Below, piece after piece: positions 54,299 through 63,525 of a DNA stretch of 64,000 nt (the first letter of the stretch is position 1; the number at the start of each line of letters is the position of its first letter). The position numbers and the translations under genes were made by a program. Source of the DNA: Treponema_C sp050937815 (GTDB lineage: Bacteria > Spirochaetota > Spirochaetia > Treponematales > Treponemataceae); NCBI RefSeq assembly GCF_050937815.1, contig NZ_JACDIJ010000005.1, positions 1 to 64,000 of the forward strand, read 5' to 3'. A model generated the notes under the pieces. The model saw nothing but the letters and a program-made list of their open reading frames with translations, did no database searches and had not been told where the DNA came from.

Positions 54299-56247
54299 TA
54301 TTTGTCGTCGTCTACCACTTCATAATCAACATCATCGGCTTTACCCGAAGCCGGACCGCTGTTACTCATATCGGGGCCGGCACTTGAAGCGTTTGCATCG
54401 CCGCCGGAAGCTCCCTGAGCGTCGCTTCCCTGCGCACCCTGAGCCGCCTGCTGCTTGTACACTTCTTCGGCAATCTTATATGAAGCCTGCTTTAAAGCTT
54501 CGGTTTTAGCCTTTATGTCTTCAACGTTATCGGTGCTCAACGCCTGTTTAAGGGCCGCAACCGCATCTTCGATTTTTTGTTTGTCGGCGCCGCTTACCTT
54601 ATCGCCCAACTCTTTAAGCGATTTTTCGGTTGCGTATACCATCGAATCGGCGTCGTTGCGCACATCGACCTTTTCGCGCTCTTTTTTATCGGCTTCGGCG
54701 TTTGCTTCGGCTTCTTTTACCATGCGATCTATTTCGCTTTCGCTTAAACCGCTTGAAGATTCGATGCGTACGCTTTGCTCTTTACCGGTGCCCAAGTCCT
54801 TAGCGGATACGTGAACGATACCGTTTGCGTCGATGTCGAAGGTAACTTCGATTTGCGGAACACCGCGCGGGGCGGCGGGAATGCCGACCAAATCGAAGCG
54901 TCCGAGCGTGCGGTTTTGAGCCGCCATTTCGCGCTCACCCTGCAATACGTGAATCGATACCGCGGTTTGTCCGTCGGCGGCAGTCGAAAAGATTTGACTT
55001 TTGCGCGTAGGAATCGTGGTATTGCGCGGAATCAGTTTTGTAAAGACGGCGCCCATCGTTTCGATACCGAGCGAAAGCGGCGTAACGTCGAGAAGCAAAA
55101 TGTCTTTAACGTCGCCGCCTAAAATACCGCCCTGAATGGCAGCACCTACGGCAACGGCTTCGTCGGGGTTTACACCCTTTGAACCTTCTTTGCCGAAAAT
55201 TTCTTTTACGGTTTGCATAACCTTGGGCATACGGGTTGAACCGCCGACCAAAAGTACTTCGTCGATTTTGGAAGCGTCGATTCCCGCATCCGCCAAAGCT
55301 TTGCGGCAGGGCTCTTTAGTGCGCTCAAGTAAGTCCTCGGTCATCTGCTCGAATTTGGCGCGTGTAAGCGACTTTTGCAAGTGCTTGGGGCCTGAAGCGT
55401 CGGCGGTAATAAAGGGCAGATTTATTTCCGTGGACGATTGGGCGGAAAGTTCGATTTTCGCCTTTTCGGCCGCTTCGCGCAAACGCTGTAAGGCCATGCG
55501 GTCTTTGGACAAATCGATACCCGTATCGGCTTTAAACTCGTCGGTAAGCCAATTGATTATCTTGCGGTCAAAGTCGTCGCCGCCCAAGTGGGTGTCGCCG
55601 TTTGTGGACTTAACTTCAAAAACGCCGTCGCCGAGTTCAAGGATGGAAATATCGAAGGTACCGCCTCCCAAGTCGTAAACGGCAATCATCTTTTCGCTTT
55701 TTTGCTCTTTGCTGAATCCGTAAGCCAAAGAAGCGGCGGTCGGTTCGTTGATAATGCGCTTAACGTCCAAGCCTGCGATTTTTCCGGCATCCTTGGTTGC
55801 CTGGCGCTGGGCGTCGTTAAAATATGCCGGAACGGTGATAACCGCTTCGGTTACGGTTTCGCCCAAATAATCTTCGGCGGTTTTTTTCATTTTTTGCAAA
55901 ATAAAGGCGCTGATTTCCTGCGGCGAATACGCTTTGCCTTCTATGTCGATTCTCACGTCTTCTCCGTGATCGACAACCTTATACGGAACGAGTTTGGCCT
56001 CGCCGGACAATTCATTGTAGCGGTGTCCGATAAAGCGCTTGATTGAATATACCGTGTTTTCCGGGTTTGTAATCATTTGGTTTTTCGCAGGCTGACCGAC
56101 AATGCGCTCACCCTTGGACGTAAAGCCGACAATGGACGGAGTTGTGCGTCCGCCTTCGGCGTTTTGAATAACGATAGGTTCTCCGCCTTCCATTACGGAA
56201 ACGCAGGAGTTTGTAGTTCCCAAGTCAATACCGATAATTTTTCCCAT
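54298..56247 (-). CDS. dnaK: Chaperone DnaK (Hsp70)
   Basis: 649 residues with GIDLGTTNSCVSVMEGGEP, VPAYFNDAQRQATKDAGKIA, AVYDLGGGTFDISILELGDG and VLLVGGSTRMPKVMQTVKEI, then the substrate domain and a C-terminal Gly/Ala/Ser-rich tail ending VDYEVVDDDK. It folds proteins with GrpE and DnaJ, in the usual gene order. A cluster of three hairpins separates it from grpE. Confidence 0.98.
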   Translation of the reverse strand: MGKIIGIDLGTTNSCVSVMEGGEPIVIQNAEGGRTTPSIVGFTSKGERIVGQPAKNQMITNPENTVYSIKRFIGHRYNELSGEAKLVPYKVVDHGEDVRIDIEGKAYSPQEISAFILQKMKKTAEDYLGETVTEAVITVPAYFNDAQRQATKDAGKIAGLDVKRIINEPTAASLAYGFSKEQKSEKMIAVYDLGGGTFDISILELGDGVFEVKSTNGDTHLGGDDFDRKIINWLTDEFKADTGIDLSKDRMALQRLREAAEKAKIELSAQSSTEINLPFITADASGPKHLQKSLTRAKFEQMTEDLLERTKEPCRKALADAGIDASKIDEVLLVGGSTRMPKVMQTVKEIFGKEGSKGVNPDEAVAVGAAIQGGILGGDVKDILLLDVTPLSLGIETMGAVFTKLIPRNTTIPTRKSQIFSTAADGQTAVSIHVLQGEREMAAQNRTLGRFDLVGIPAAPRGVPQIEVTFDIDANGIVHVSAKDLGTGKEQSVRIESSSGLSESEIDRMVKEAEANAEADKKEREKVDVRNDADSMVYATEKSLKELGDKVSGADKQKIEDAVAALKQALSTDNVEDIKAKTEALKQASYKIAEEVYKQQAAQGAQGSDAQGASGGDANASSAGPDMSNSGPASGKADDVDYEVVDDDK

Positions 56248-56289
56248 ATTTTTCTCCTCAAGTAAAAAGTATTCCGTTTAATTATTGGG

Positions 56290-56429
56290 AACCTCTAAAA
56301 ACATCAGTTTTTAGAGGTTGTCCTTAGATTTAATTTGCGATGTTTCAATTTAAGTCATTATGATATAAAGACTTAAATTGAAACTCGTCGGGCATCTCTA
56401 AAAATCTAACCGAGTTTTTAGAGATGCCC
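56290..56429. repeat. Three consecutive perfect hairpins
   Basis: Hairpin 1, 56290-56319: AACCTCTAAAAAC/GTTTTTAGAGGTT. Hairpin 2, 56342-56384: GTTTCAATTTAAGTC/GACTTAAATTGAAAC. Hairpin 3, 56390-56429: GGGCATCTCTAAAAA/TTTTTAGAGATGCCC with loop TCTAACCGAG. Hairpins 1 and 3 share CTCTAAAAA, and the CTAACCGAG loop recurs at 58350. The block fills the grpE-dnaK gap and looks like a REP-like element; it may also attenuate or protect the transcript. Confidence 0.8.
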
Positions 56430-56431
56430 TA

Positions 56432-57178
56432 TTAATTGCCGGAAGATTCGCCTGAATCCTCGGCAGCTTCCCCTGCGGCTTGTTCCGAGCCGTCGGGTGT
56501 GGTTACCTTCACCTTTGCATGACGGATAACCCTGTCTTTTAACATATAGCCCTTTAAATATACTTCCGAACACACCGCTTCGGCAACCGCTCCCTTATCG
56601 GTAGCGATGGCTTCATGCTTATCGTGGTCGAATAAATCGCCCTTTTCGCCGTAAACGGTTAAGTCGTATTTATTTTCAAGCATACTGCGCATTTGTTTGT
56701 TAATCATTTTTACGCCGTCAATAACCGGCTTTAAGTCGGCAACGGGTTTTCCCTGCGCGTCGAAACCGGCATCGAGGGCACGGTCAAAATCGTCAAGTAC
56801 GCCGATTAAATCGGTAAGCAGATTTGCATTCGCATAATCGAAGATTTCCTGCTTTTCTTTTACCATACGTTTGCGGTAATTTTCCAAATCCGCCGATTTG
56901 CGCAAATATTTGTCCTGAAAATCGTTTTTTTCGGCTTCAAGTTCGGCAATGCGCTCTTCGGCGCTTTTTTCGGCCGATTGTTCCGCAGAATCGGCAGAAT
57001 TACCCGAGTCTGCATCCGAAGCTTTCCCCGCGGCTGTTTTATCAGCGCAGCCGCATGTTCCGCATTCGCCGGCTGTACACTCTGCGGTGTCGCCGGTTTT
57101 CGAACCGGTTTGAAAAGCAGCCTCTTGTCCCGCTTCTTTTTTAATGTCTTCGTTTTCCGTCTTTTGTGCTGTACTCAT
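56432..57178 (-). CDS. grpE: Nucleotide exchange factor GrpE
   Basis: 248 residues. The first 95 are acidic and Ala-rich and contain the Cys cluster CTAGECGTCGC, which is not usual for GrpE. The core has RIAELEAEKNDFQDKYLRKS, ADLENYRKRMVKEKQEIFDY and the beta domain with DLFDHDKHEAIATD and VYLKGYMLKDRVIRHAKVKV. It exchanges ADP on DnaK. No complete CIRCE element is found upstream (57179-57286), and hrcA is absent here. Confidence 0.94.
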   Translation of the reverse strand: MSTAQKTENEDIKKEAGQEAAFQTGSKTGDTAECTAGECGTCGCADKTAAGKASDADSGNSADSAEQSAEKSAEERIAELEAEKNDFQDKYLRKSADLENYRKRMVKEKQEIFDYANANLLTDLIGVLDDFDRALDAGFDAQGKPVADLKPVIDGVKMINKQMRSMLENKYDLTVYGEKGDLFDHDKHEAIATDKGAVAEAVCSEVYLKGYMLKDRVIRHAKVKVTTPDGSEQAAGEAAEDSGESSGN

Positions 57179-57286
57179 TACATTCCCTGAAAATTTATTA
57201 ATCTATGGTAATAATCTAAAAATACTAAGAGCGTGCATATATCGTCAACAGAAAAAAGAAAATTTATACGCTTAATTATGCAGTAT

Positions 57287-58324
57287 CTACAACAGCGTAA
57301 TGCCGCGCGCTTTACAGTCCCTTATAACCGCTTCGGGCCATGAGCTTACCTGCACTTCGCCGATGTGCGCTTTGCGCAAAAAGTACATACAAAGGCGCGA
57401 TTGACCGATACCGCCGCCGCAGGACAGGGGAAGCTCGCCTTTCAAAAGCCGCGAATGAAAATACAGGTTTTTGCGCTCCGTACAGCCGCGCTGTTGAAGC
57501 TGCAAAAGTAGGGTTTCAGGCGACACGCGGATTCCCATCGAAGAAAGCTCCAAAGCGGTGTGTAAAACGGGGTTCCACACCAAAAGGTCGCCGTTAAGAC
57601 CGTGCCTTCCCTCTCCCGTTTCGGTAATCCAATCGTCATAGTCCGGAGCGCGTCCGTCGTGAGGCTTACCGTCGGCCAAGGGATAGCCTATACCGACGAT
57701 AAAAACCGCACCGTATTCTTTACACGCTTCGTATTCGCGCTCTTTGGCACTCAGATTCGGCATGCGTTTTTGTAAATCTTCTGCAAAAAGAAAGGTGATT
57801 TTTTCGGGCAGTACGGGAGTAATGGCCGGAAACCGGTCGTAGATATAAAATTCGGTTCGTTTAAGGCAGCGGTAGATTTTTTTTACCGTGTCCTGCAAAA
57901 AAGACACTGTGCGGTCTTCTTTTGCGATAACCGCTTCCCAGTCCCACTGGTCTACATAGAGGGAGTGAATCGGGTCGAGTTCTTCGCACGCGCGGATGGC
58001 ATTCATATCGGTGTAAATGCCGAAACCCGTTTGCAGTTTCATTTCGGCAAGTTTTATGCGCTTCCATTTTGCAAGCGAGTGTACGATTTCCATATTTGCA
58101 TTGTCCATATCCTGCACGGTAAACGATACCGGTTTTTCAACGCCGCTTAAATCGTCGTTTAAGCCCGTACCCGACTGTACAAAAAGCGGGGCCGTAACGC
58201 GGGTTAAATTCAATTCGGTGGAAAGAGCAAGCTGAAAAAAATCTTTAATCATTACAATGGCGTGTTCCGTTTCGTGTACGGAAAGCAAAGCCTTATAATC
58301 CGCCGGCAAAGACAATGAACTCAT
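57287..58324 (-). CDS. asnA: Aspartate-ammonia ligase AsnA
   Basis: 345 residues of the ammonia-dependent asparagine synthetase, related to class II synthetases: VTAPLFVQSGTGLNDDLSGV, SLAKWKRIKLAEMKLQTGFG, YVDQWDWEAVIAKEDRT and SCGGGIGQSRLCMYFLRKAH. It makes asparagine from aspartate, ammonia and ATP. The gene stands alone, between grpE and a hairpin that may end the downstream sugar operon. Confidence 0.95.
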   Translation of the reverse strand: MSSLSLPADYKALLSVHETEHAIVMIKDFFQLALSTELNLTRVTAPLFVQSGTGLNDDLSGVEKPVSFTVQDMDNANMEIVHSLAKWKRIKLAEMKLQTGFGIYTDMNAIRACEELDPIHSLYVDQWDWEAVIAKEDRTVSFLQDTVKKIYRCLKRTEFYIYDRFPAITPVLPEKITFLFAEDLQKRMPNLSAKEREYEACKEYGAVFIVGIGYPLADGKPHDGRAPDYDDWITETGEGRHGLNGDLLVWNPVLHTALELSSMGIRVSPETLLLQLQQRGCTERKNLYFHSRLLKGELPLSCGGGIGQSRLCMYFLRKAHIGEVQVSSWPEAVIRDCKARGITLL

Positions 58325-58349
58325 ACAAACATCCTAAAAGGTTATCGAA

Positions 58350-58382
58350 AGCCTCTAAAAGCTAACCGAGTTTTTAGAGGCT
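58350..58382. repeat. Hairpin of the CTCTAAAA/CTAACCGAG family
   Basis: AGCCTCTAAAA pairs with TTTTAGAGGCT around a loop containing CTAACCGAG, the same loop as hairpin 3 at 56390. It lies just upstream of the asnA start in the asnA-dhaL gap. Stretch 58383-58477 shows nothing else. Confidence 0.7.
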
Positions 58383-58477
58383 CCTTATTGTATACGGGGA
58401 AGCAGGCTTTGTCCAGTATAGCCGGTATGTCAAATAAAAAGGGAGGAAAAGTAAACTACATATAAAGAAAAATTCAG

Positions 58478-59125
58478 TTAAGTCTTCTTTAAAAGATTAT
58501 GTATAGACCGTGCCATTGAATCGATTAAAAGATAACTCGATACGGCTCCTGCATCCAAAGTGCCCCTAGATCTCTCCCCTAAACGACTTGCACGACCGAC
58601 TTTTGCAATCATATCCTTTGTTGAGGACATTCCTTTTTCAGCAGCAGCAGTCATTTGTATCAATGCATTCTCAAATGTTTCTCCTTCGTTTACCGAGTTT
58701 CTTAATGCAACGGAAGCAGGAACTAAGGTATCTAAGAGTGTTTTATCTCCTACACGTGCCTTTCCAACGCTTTGTATGCCGGCAATACCGGATTCAATCA
58801 TATCACAAAAAGAAACTGCATCAATTATTTCTTTATCTTTACCTTTTTTTGCAATTTCTTTAAAAAAACACCCATATAGAGGCCCCATAGACCCCCCTAT
58901 TTCTAATAACAATGTTTTTCCCAAAATCATTGCAGCATCGGAGAATGATAAATCTTTTCCCTCTATAGCTTTTGCACATAATGAAAATCCCTTATTCATA
59001 TTGATTCCATGATCTCCGTCGCCGATAGCCCCATCCACCTCACTCAAATAAGCTGTGTTTTTTTGTATAGTGTTAATTAAATCTTCAACAATTACTTTTC
59101 CGTCTATATTTTTAAATCCGTTCAT
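58478..59125 (-). CDS. dhaL: DhaL-type kinase subunit
   Basis: 215 residues from ATG 59125, which overlaps the dhaK stop as ATGA. DAK2 domain with the Mg-nucleotide site EVDGAIGDGDHGINMNKGF, then LLEIGGSMGPLYGCFF, LDTLVPASVALRNS and ASRLGERSRGTLDAGAVSSY. It supplies the nucleotide-binding half of a dihydroxyacetone-type kinase. DhaM, the PTS phosphodonor, is not in the window, so ATP-dependent action is possible. Confidence 0.92.
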   Translation of the reverse strand: MNGFKNIDGKVIVEDLINTIQKNTAYLSEVDGAIGDGDHGINMNKGFSLCAKAIEGKDLSFSDAAMILGKTLLLEIGGSMGPLYGCFFKEIAKKGKDKEIIDAVSFCDMIESGIAGIQSVGKARVGDKTLLDTLVPASVALRNSVNEGETFENALIQMTAAAEKGMSSTKDMIAKVGRASRLGERSRGTLDAGAVSSYLLIDSMARSIHNLLKKT

Positions 59126-60132
59126 ACGCCGACTCCAAACTGTGTTAACCCCATACACTCACAATCAAGATCTATAAGCCGTTTTAATTCTGAATCAACC
59201 TTCATGAGAGTAAGAGTAATTCCCATCATTTCCAGCGAAGTAAAATAATTGCCGACATACGATCGATATATACTTATTTTTTTATCACTAAGTATTTCTG
59301 CTACTCTATTATAAAAAATATATTGCTCCATTATCGGAGTACTTCCTAATCCGGAAATAAGAACAACAACTTCATTTCCCGAACAAAAGGGTAAATCCGG
59401 TAAAATCATATCCAAACATTGTTGCGCTATTTCGTCTGCCGGCTTTAATTTATCTATTTTTATCCCCGGCTCTCCATGATGTCCTATTCCAATCTCCATC
59501 GTTCCCGGTTCAATATGAAAATTAGGTTTACCGACAGCCGGAATGGTACAAGCAGTTAATCCGATCCCGATACTTCTCGTATTGTCAATAGCTTTTTGTG
59601 CAATAGAAATAACCTCATCCAAGGAGGCACCCATAGCCGCTTTTGCGCCACCGACTTTCCACATTAAAACTTCGCCGGCTACACCGCGCCTTTTATCTCT
59701 TTCCGTGCCGGGTGCAGAAGCGACATCATCATTTGCAATAACGGTCTTTACCACAAGTCCTTCATCTGCCGCTTCTTCTATCGCCATTTTTACATTCATG
59801 TTATCGCCCGCATAATTACCGTATAAGCAAGCAATCCCCTTACCGCCATCTGCCGACTTAAAAGCATCATAAAAAGAACGGGCAGTAGGCGATGAAAAAA
59901 TCTCACCCACAGCAACAGCATCTACCATATTGCGTCCCACATAACCTATAAAAGCGGGTTTATGACCGGAACCTCCTCCGGTAACAATTCCAACCTTGCC
60001 TTTTTGGGGGGCACCTATCCACTTATAAACACGGGGGTTTCCTGTAGCACAAATTAAGTTTGAATGAGCTTTTTCGAATCCTTTAAGCATATCCTCAACT
60101 ACTAAATTAGGATTATTAATTATTCGTTGCAT
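59122..60132 (-). CDS. dhaK: DhaK-type kinase subunit
   Basis: 336 residues. VTGGGSGHKPAFIGYVGRNM, AVGEIFSSPTARSFYDAF, YGNYAGDNMNVKMAIEEA and the hemiaminal-forming His in MEIGIGHHGEPGIKIDK are typical of DhaK, which binds the keto-sugar covalently. Small ketoses such as dihydroxyacetone or erythrulose are plausible substrates; the gene set favours a four-carbon one. Overlaps the RpiB-like gene by 17 nt, after GGAGAAAAAC. Confidence 0.93.
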   Translation of the reverse strand: MQRIINNPNLVVEDMLKGFEKAHSNLICATGNPRVYKWIGAPQKGKVGIVTGGGSGHKPAFIGYVGRNMVDAVAVGEIFSSPTARSFYDAFKSADGGKGIACLYGNYAGDNMNVKMAIEEAADEGLVVKTVIANDDVASAPGTERDKRRGVAGEVLMWKVGGAKAAMGASLDEVISIAQKAIDNTRSIGIGLTACTIPAVGKPNFHIEPGTMEIGIGHHGEPGIKIDKLKPADEIAQQCLDMILPDLPFCSGNEVVVLISGLGSTPIMEQYIFYNRVAEILSDKKISIYRSYVGNYFTSLEMMGITLTLMKVDSELKRLIDLDCECMGLTQFGVGV

Positions 60133-60595
60133 ATTGTTTTTCTCCTTTTAGTCTGAACCTTTCATCATATTCGGTAATTTTGTTTATTTTTGGAGTAGAA
60201 GGTCCGTCCACAAATTCTGATGAAAGAAAAATTTGAGCAATTGATTTAGCCAATTCAATCCCTATCACTCTTGCACCCATCGTAATAATTTGAGCATTGT
60301 TACTTTTGACAGCTCGTTCTGCGGAATAAGTATCGTGACATTGTGCTGCGCGGATACCGGGAATTTTATTTGCCGTCATTGCCATTCCAATACCCGTACC
60401 GCAGCACAATATTCCCCGCTGGGCACTATTTTCCATAATTTTATTTGCTACTTTTACGGCTATATCCGGATACAAAACTTTTTCTCTATCAAACGTTCCG
60501 CAGTCAAGAACACTATGTCCCAATTGCGTAATAAAAATCTTTAATTCTTCCTTCAAATCGTAAGCAGCTTCATCACAACCTATAGCTATAGTCAC
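60116..60595 (-). CDS. RpiB/LacAB-family sugar-phosphate isomerase
   Basis: 159 residues. AIGCDEAAYDLKEELKIFIT, LDCGTFDREKVLYPDIAVKV and the catalytic Cys in GILCCGTGIGMAMTANKIPG, then NNAQIITMGARVIG. The family isomerises ribose 5-phosphate, galactose 6-phosphate or tetrulose phosphates. Next to DhaK/DhaL and an SDR it more likely acts on the kinase product than in the pentose pathway. Confidence 0.88.
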   Translation of the reverse strand: MTIAIGCDEAAYDLKEELKIFITQLGHSVLDCGTFDREKVLYPDIAVKVANKIMENSAQRGILCCGTGIGMAMTANKIPGIRAAQCHDTYSAERAVKSNNAQIITMGARVIGIELAKSIAQIFLSSEFVDGPSTPKINKITEYDERFRLKGEKQYATNN

Positions 60596-60606
60596 TGAAA
60601 TCCTCC

Positions 60607-61377
60607 CTACTGAATTGTGTATCCGCCATCAATAACCAAGTTCGATCCTGTTATCATACCTGCAGCATCGCTGGCTAAAAATACAGCACAAGCGGCCACT
60701 TCTTCAGGCTGCCCAAAACGACCTACAGGTATTTTCTTTTTCATCGCATCTCCGACAGGTCCCGCCCATGCTTTTTTTCCAAGTTCCGTTAATATGACAG
60801 TGGGAGATACGGCATTCACACGAATACCGTATTCTGCCCACTCTGCAGCCATAACTTTTGTTATACCAATAATAGCAGCCTTACTTGCGGTATATGCTAT
60901 ATGTTTATCAAGTGCAATAAAACCTGCTTGGCTTGCTATATTAACAATACATCCTGCTTTTTGCTTAATCATTTGATGAGCCACAAATTGCGATAAAATA
61001 AAGGGCGCCTTTAGATTTACAGCCATTGTAATATCCCAGTCCTCTTCTGAAAGATTTTCGGCATCATCGAGAAAAACCACTCCGGCACAATTTACTAAAA
61101 TATCAATCCGGCCGAACATATTCAAAGCACGTTCAACAGAAGATTTTATTTGGTCACGTTTTGTAAGGTCTGTCTTCAATACCAAAGTGTTCCGGCCTAA
61201 ATCACGAATAGTTTTTTCAACGGTTAAAACCTCATCGCTGATATCTATTAAAATTACATCAGCACCTTTTTCAGCATATAACACTGCTATAGCTTTACCG
61301 ATTCCTTTCGCGGCTCCCGTAACCAATGCTATTTTCCCTTTCAAAGAAAAATTAATATCAAATTCAGCAAAACTCAT
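60607..61377 (-). CDS. SDR-family polyol/sugar dehydrogenase
   Basis: 256 residues, classical short-chain dehydrogenase: ALVTGAAKGIGKAIAVLYAE, VNCAGVVFLDDAENLSEEDW, the Ser in IVNIASQAGFIA, the Tyr-Lys pair in AYTASKAAIIGITK and DAAGMITGSNLVIDGGYTIQ at the end. Likely oxidises a sugar alcohol to a ketose, NAD-dependent by the acidic residue after the second strand (LIDISDEV). Follows the PBP gene by 66 bp. Confidence 0.9.
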   Translation of the reverse strand: MSFAEFDINFSLKGKIALVTGAAKGIGKAIAVLYAEKGADVILIDISDEVLTVEKTIRDLGRNTLVLKTDLTKRDQIKSSVERALNMFGRIDILVNCAGVVFLDDAENLSEEDWDITMAVNLKAPFILSQFVAHQMIKQKAGCIVNIASQAGFIALDKHIAYTASKAAIIGITKVMAAEWAEYGIRVNAVSPTVILTELGKKAWAGPVGDAMKKKIPVGRFGQPEEVAACAVFLASDAAGMITGSNLVIDGGYTIQ

Positions 61378-61443
61378 GACCCTTCCTCCTAATAAAATTT
61401 TGCGCCGGCCGGTATATATTATTCTAACCGAGGCCTTTGCGAC

Positions 61444-62454
61444 CTATCGCGTCGTTAACGCTTTGCGTTCTTCTAAAAGCTTATCTACATTTTCCGCCGT
61501 GATAGGAACCCAAGGTACGTTGTACACGGGTTTTAAAGACGTTCCCCAATCCATCGATTTCCAACACTCTGCTTGCGGTTTATAACTTTCACCGATAATT
61601 TTACGTAATGCAAGATCGAGTGCTCCTTGAGCTTGCCCCGTTGCATCTTGCAGAATTGAAGTCATTTCCCCTGCTTTAACAGCCAACATTGCATCGGTAA
61701 CTCCGTCTATACCGGCCGTCGGGAAATCTTTTACATTAAGTCCTGCTTGTTTTACAGCTTGAATAGCACCCAACGCCATTTCATCGTTTTGGCCGATAAT
61801 ACCTTTTATTTGTCCGGGATAAGCATTAAGCCAGTTTTCCATCAAACTTAACGCTTCCGCACGCGACCAGTTTGCCGTTTTCATTTCCAAAACTTTTATA
61901 TTAGGATAATTTTTCAATGCCTCTAAGTTACCTTTTTTTCTTTCAATTTGAGCGGATTGGCCGATAGGTCCTTCAATAATAACAACCCCGCCGGTTCCTC
62001 CTATAGCCTTCGCCACTATTTCAGCTTCCATTTTTCCGGACAAAACATCGTCTGAGCCTATATAACTTGTTAATTTAGGACTGTTTACCCGCGTATTTGA
62101 ACCTATTACCGGAATACCGGCCTTAGCTGCAATTTCAACAGCGGCAGCCCCTGCTTCTATATCAATCGGAACAAATAAAATAGCATCAAACCCCTGTGTA
62201 ACCATATTCTCAAATTGAGATTGCTGTACTGAAGCATCATAATTACCATCAAAAACGGTAATCTTAACTAAACCTTGAACAACAGCAGGATGGCGTTCCA
62301 AGGCTGTAGACCATAAACGCATATACTCACCCTTCAAACCGTACACAGCGGCACCGATTTTGTACTGAGTTTTAGCATTTTCCTTACTGCCCATAGCAAA
62401 ACCGAACTGTAAAAACAGCACTGCCATTACAACAAGCCATACTCTTTTTTTCAT
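61444..62454 (-). CDS. Periplasmic sugar-binding protein (RbsB-like)
   Basis: 336 residues. Signal peptide (VWLVVMAVLFLQFGFAMG), then a type I periplasmic binding fold: KIGAAVYGLKGEYMRLWSTA, FDAILFVPIDIEAGAAAVEI, GIPVIGSNTRVNSPKLTSYI-G, GIIGQNDEMALGAIQAVKQA and AGIDGVTDAMLAVKAGEMTS. It delivers substrate to the permease encoded 45 bp upstream of it. The ligand cannot be read off; the cluster suggests a small polyol or sugar. Confidence 0.93.
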   Translation of the reverse strand: MKKRVWLVVMAVLFLQFGFAMGSKENAKTQYKIGAAVYGLKGEYMRLWSTALERHPAVVQGLVKITVFDGNYDASVQQSQFENMVTQGFDAILFVPIDIEAGAAAVEIAAKAGIPVIGSNTRVNSPKLTSYIGSDDVLSGKMEAEIVAKAIGGTGGVVIIEGPIGQSAQIERKKGNLEALKNYPNIKVLEMKTANWSRAEALSLMENWLNAYPGQIKGIIGQNDEMALGAIQAVKQAGLNVKDFPTAGIDGVTDAMLAVKAGEMTSILQDATGQAQGALDLALRKIIGESYKPQAECWKSMDWGTSLKPVYNVPWVPITAENVDKLLEERKALTTR

Positions 62455-62499
62455 ACCATTACCTCCGATAATTTTTTCAGCATCTTTACAAGATGCCGC

Positions 62500-63486
62500 T
62501 TATTCTCGCTCTTTTCGCAATGAATCCAATAATATTGCTCCAATAATAATTGAACCTTTAATTACTTGTTGGTAATACGAAGATACTCCCATAAGATCAA
62601 GACCGTTATTTATTACTCCCATAATAAGGGCACCAAATAGAGTTCCCACCAAATCTCCTTGTCCGCCCGATAAACTGGTTCCACCGATTACAACAGCTGC
62701 AATAGCATCTAATTCATAACTTACGCCTGCTTGAGGCAGACCTGCCGTAGTGCGTGCAGTTAAAATCAGTCCGCCTAAACTAGACAGCAATCCGCTTATA
62801 ACATACGTAATAAAAATTATTAAGCGTGTATTAACGCCTGAAATTTTAGCACTTTTTTCATTACCGCCAACAGCATATACATAGCGACCGAAACGGGTTT
62901 TATATAACACAACCCACGATATACAAAAAACAATCGCAAAAATTAAAACCGGAAAAGGTATTCCGCAAAACTCGCCTTGCCCTATAAATAAAAAGCGTGT
63001 ATCGATATTAGGAATAGGCATGCCGTTAGAGTAAATGAAGGTCACCCCTCTAGCAATGCTCAACATTCCGAGAGTTGCAACAAACGGCGGAACTTTCCAT
63101 TTTGCAATTAAAATACCGTTAAAAGCGCCCATTCCGATGCCGGCACATAAACTGAAAATAATAGCTAGGGGCACGGAATGAATAGATCCCCCAAAAGCAG
63201 GACTAACAAAACTGGCAGCAATAACCCCACTAAAGGCGAGCATAGACCCTACCGACAAATCTATCCCGCCGGTTAAAATAACAAAGGTCATACCTATTGA
63301 TAAAAGACCGTTTATCGATATTTGCCGTAAAACATTAATAAGGTTTCGCGGTTTTAAAAAATACGGATTTATTATTGCAAGTATTATACAAAATAGAAAA
63401 AAAACAATTATAATACCGAAATCACTCATAAAATTCTTTAAACTATAAGAATGTGCTTCCGGTTTGATTTTTATATTATTTTCCAT
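62500..63486 (-). CDS. Sugar ABC transporter permease (RbsC-like)
   Basis: 328 residues with about 8-10 membrane segments and the family patterns LLSIGMTFVILTGGIDLSVG, NGILIAKWKVPPFVATLGML, YAVGGNEKSAKISGVNTRLI and AAVVIGGTSLSGGQGDLVGT. It forms the channel with the ATPase encoded just upstream and receives substrate from the binding protein downstream. Confidence 0.94.
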   Translation of the reverse strand: MENNIKIKPEAHSYSLKNFMSDFGIIIVFFLFCIILAIINPYFLKPRNLINVLRQISINGLLSIGMTFVILTGGIDLSVGSMLAFSGVIAASFVSPAFGGSIHSVPLAIIFSLCAGIGMGAFNGILIAKWKVPPFVATLGMLSIARGVTFIYSNGMPIPNIDTRFLFIGQGEFCGIPFPVLIFAIVFCISWVVLYKTRFGRYVYAVGGNEKSAKISGVNTRLIIFITYVISGLLSSLGGLILTARTTAGLPQAGVSYELDAIAAVVIGGTSLSGGQGDLVGTLFGALIMGVINNGLDLMGVSSYYQQVIKGSIIIGAILLDSLRKERE

Positions 63487-63525
63487 TGAAAAAACTCCTT
63501 TGCTTTCAATTTTATATATTTTTTA

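Noticed and set aside
57179..57286. CIRCE element before grpE
   Set aside because: Only a partial resemblance (GCACGCTCTTAG) without the inverted half-site TTAGCACTC...GAGTGCTAA.
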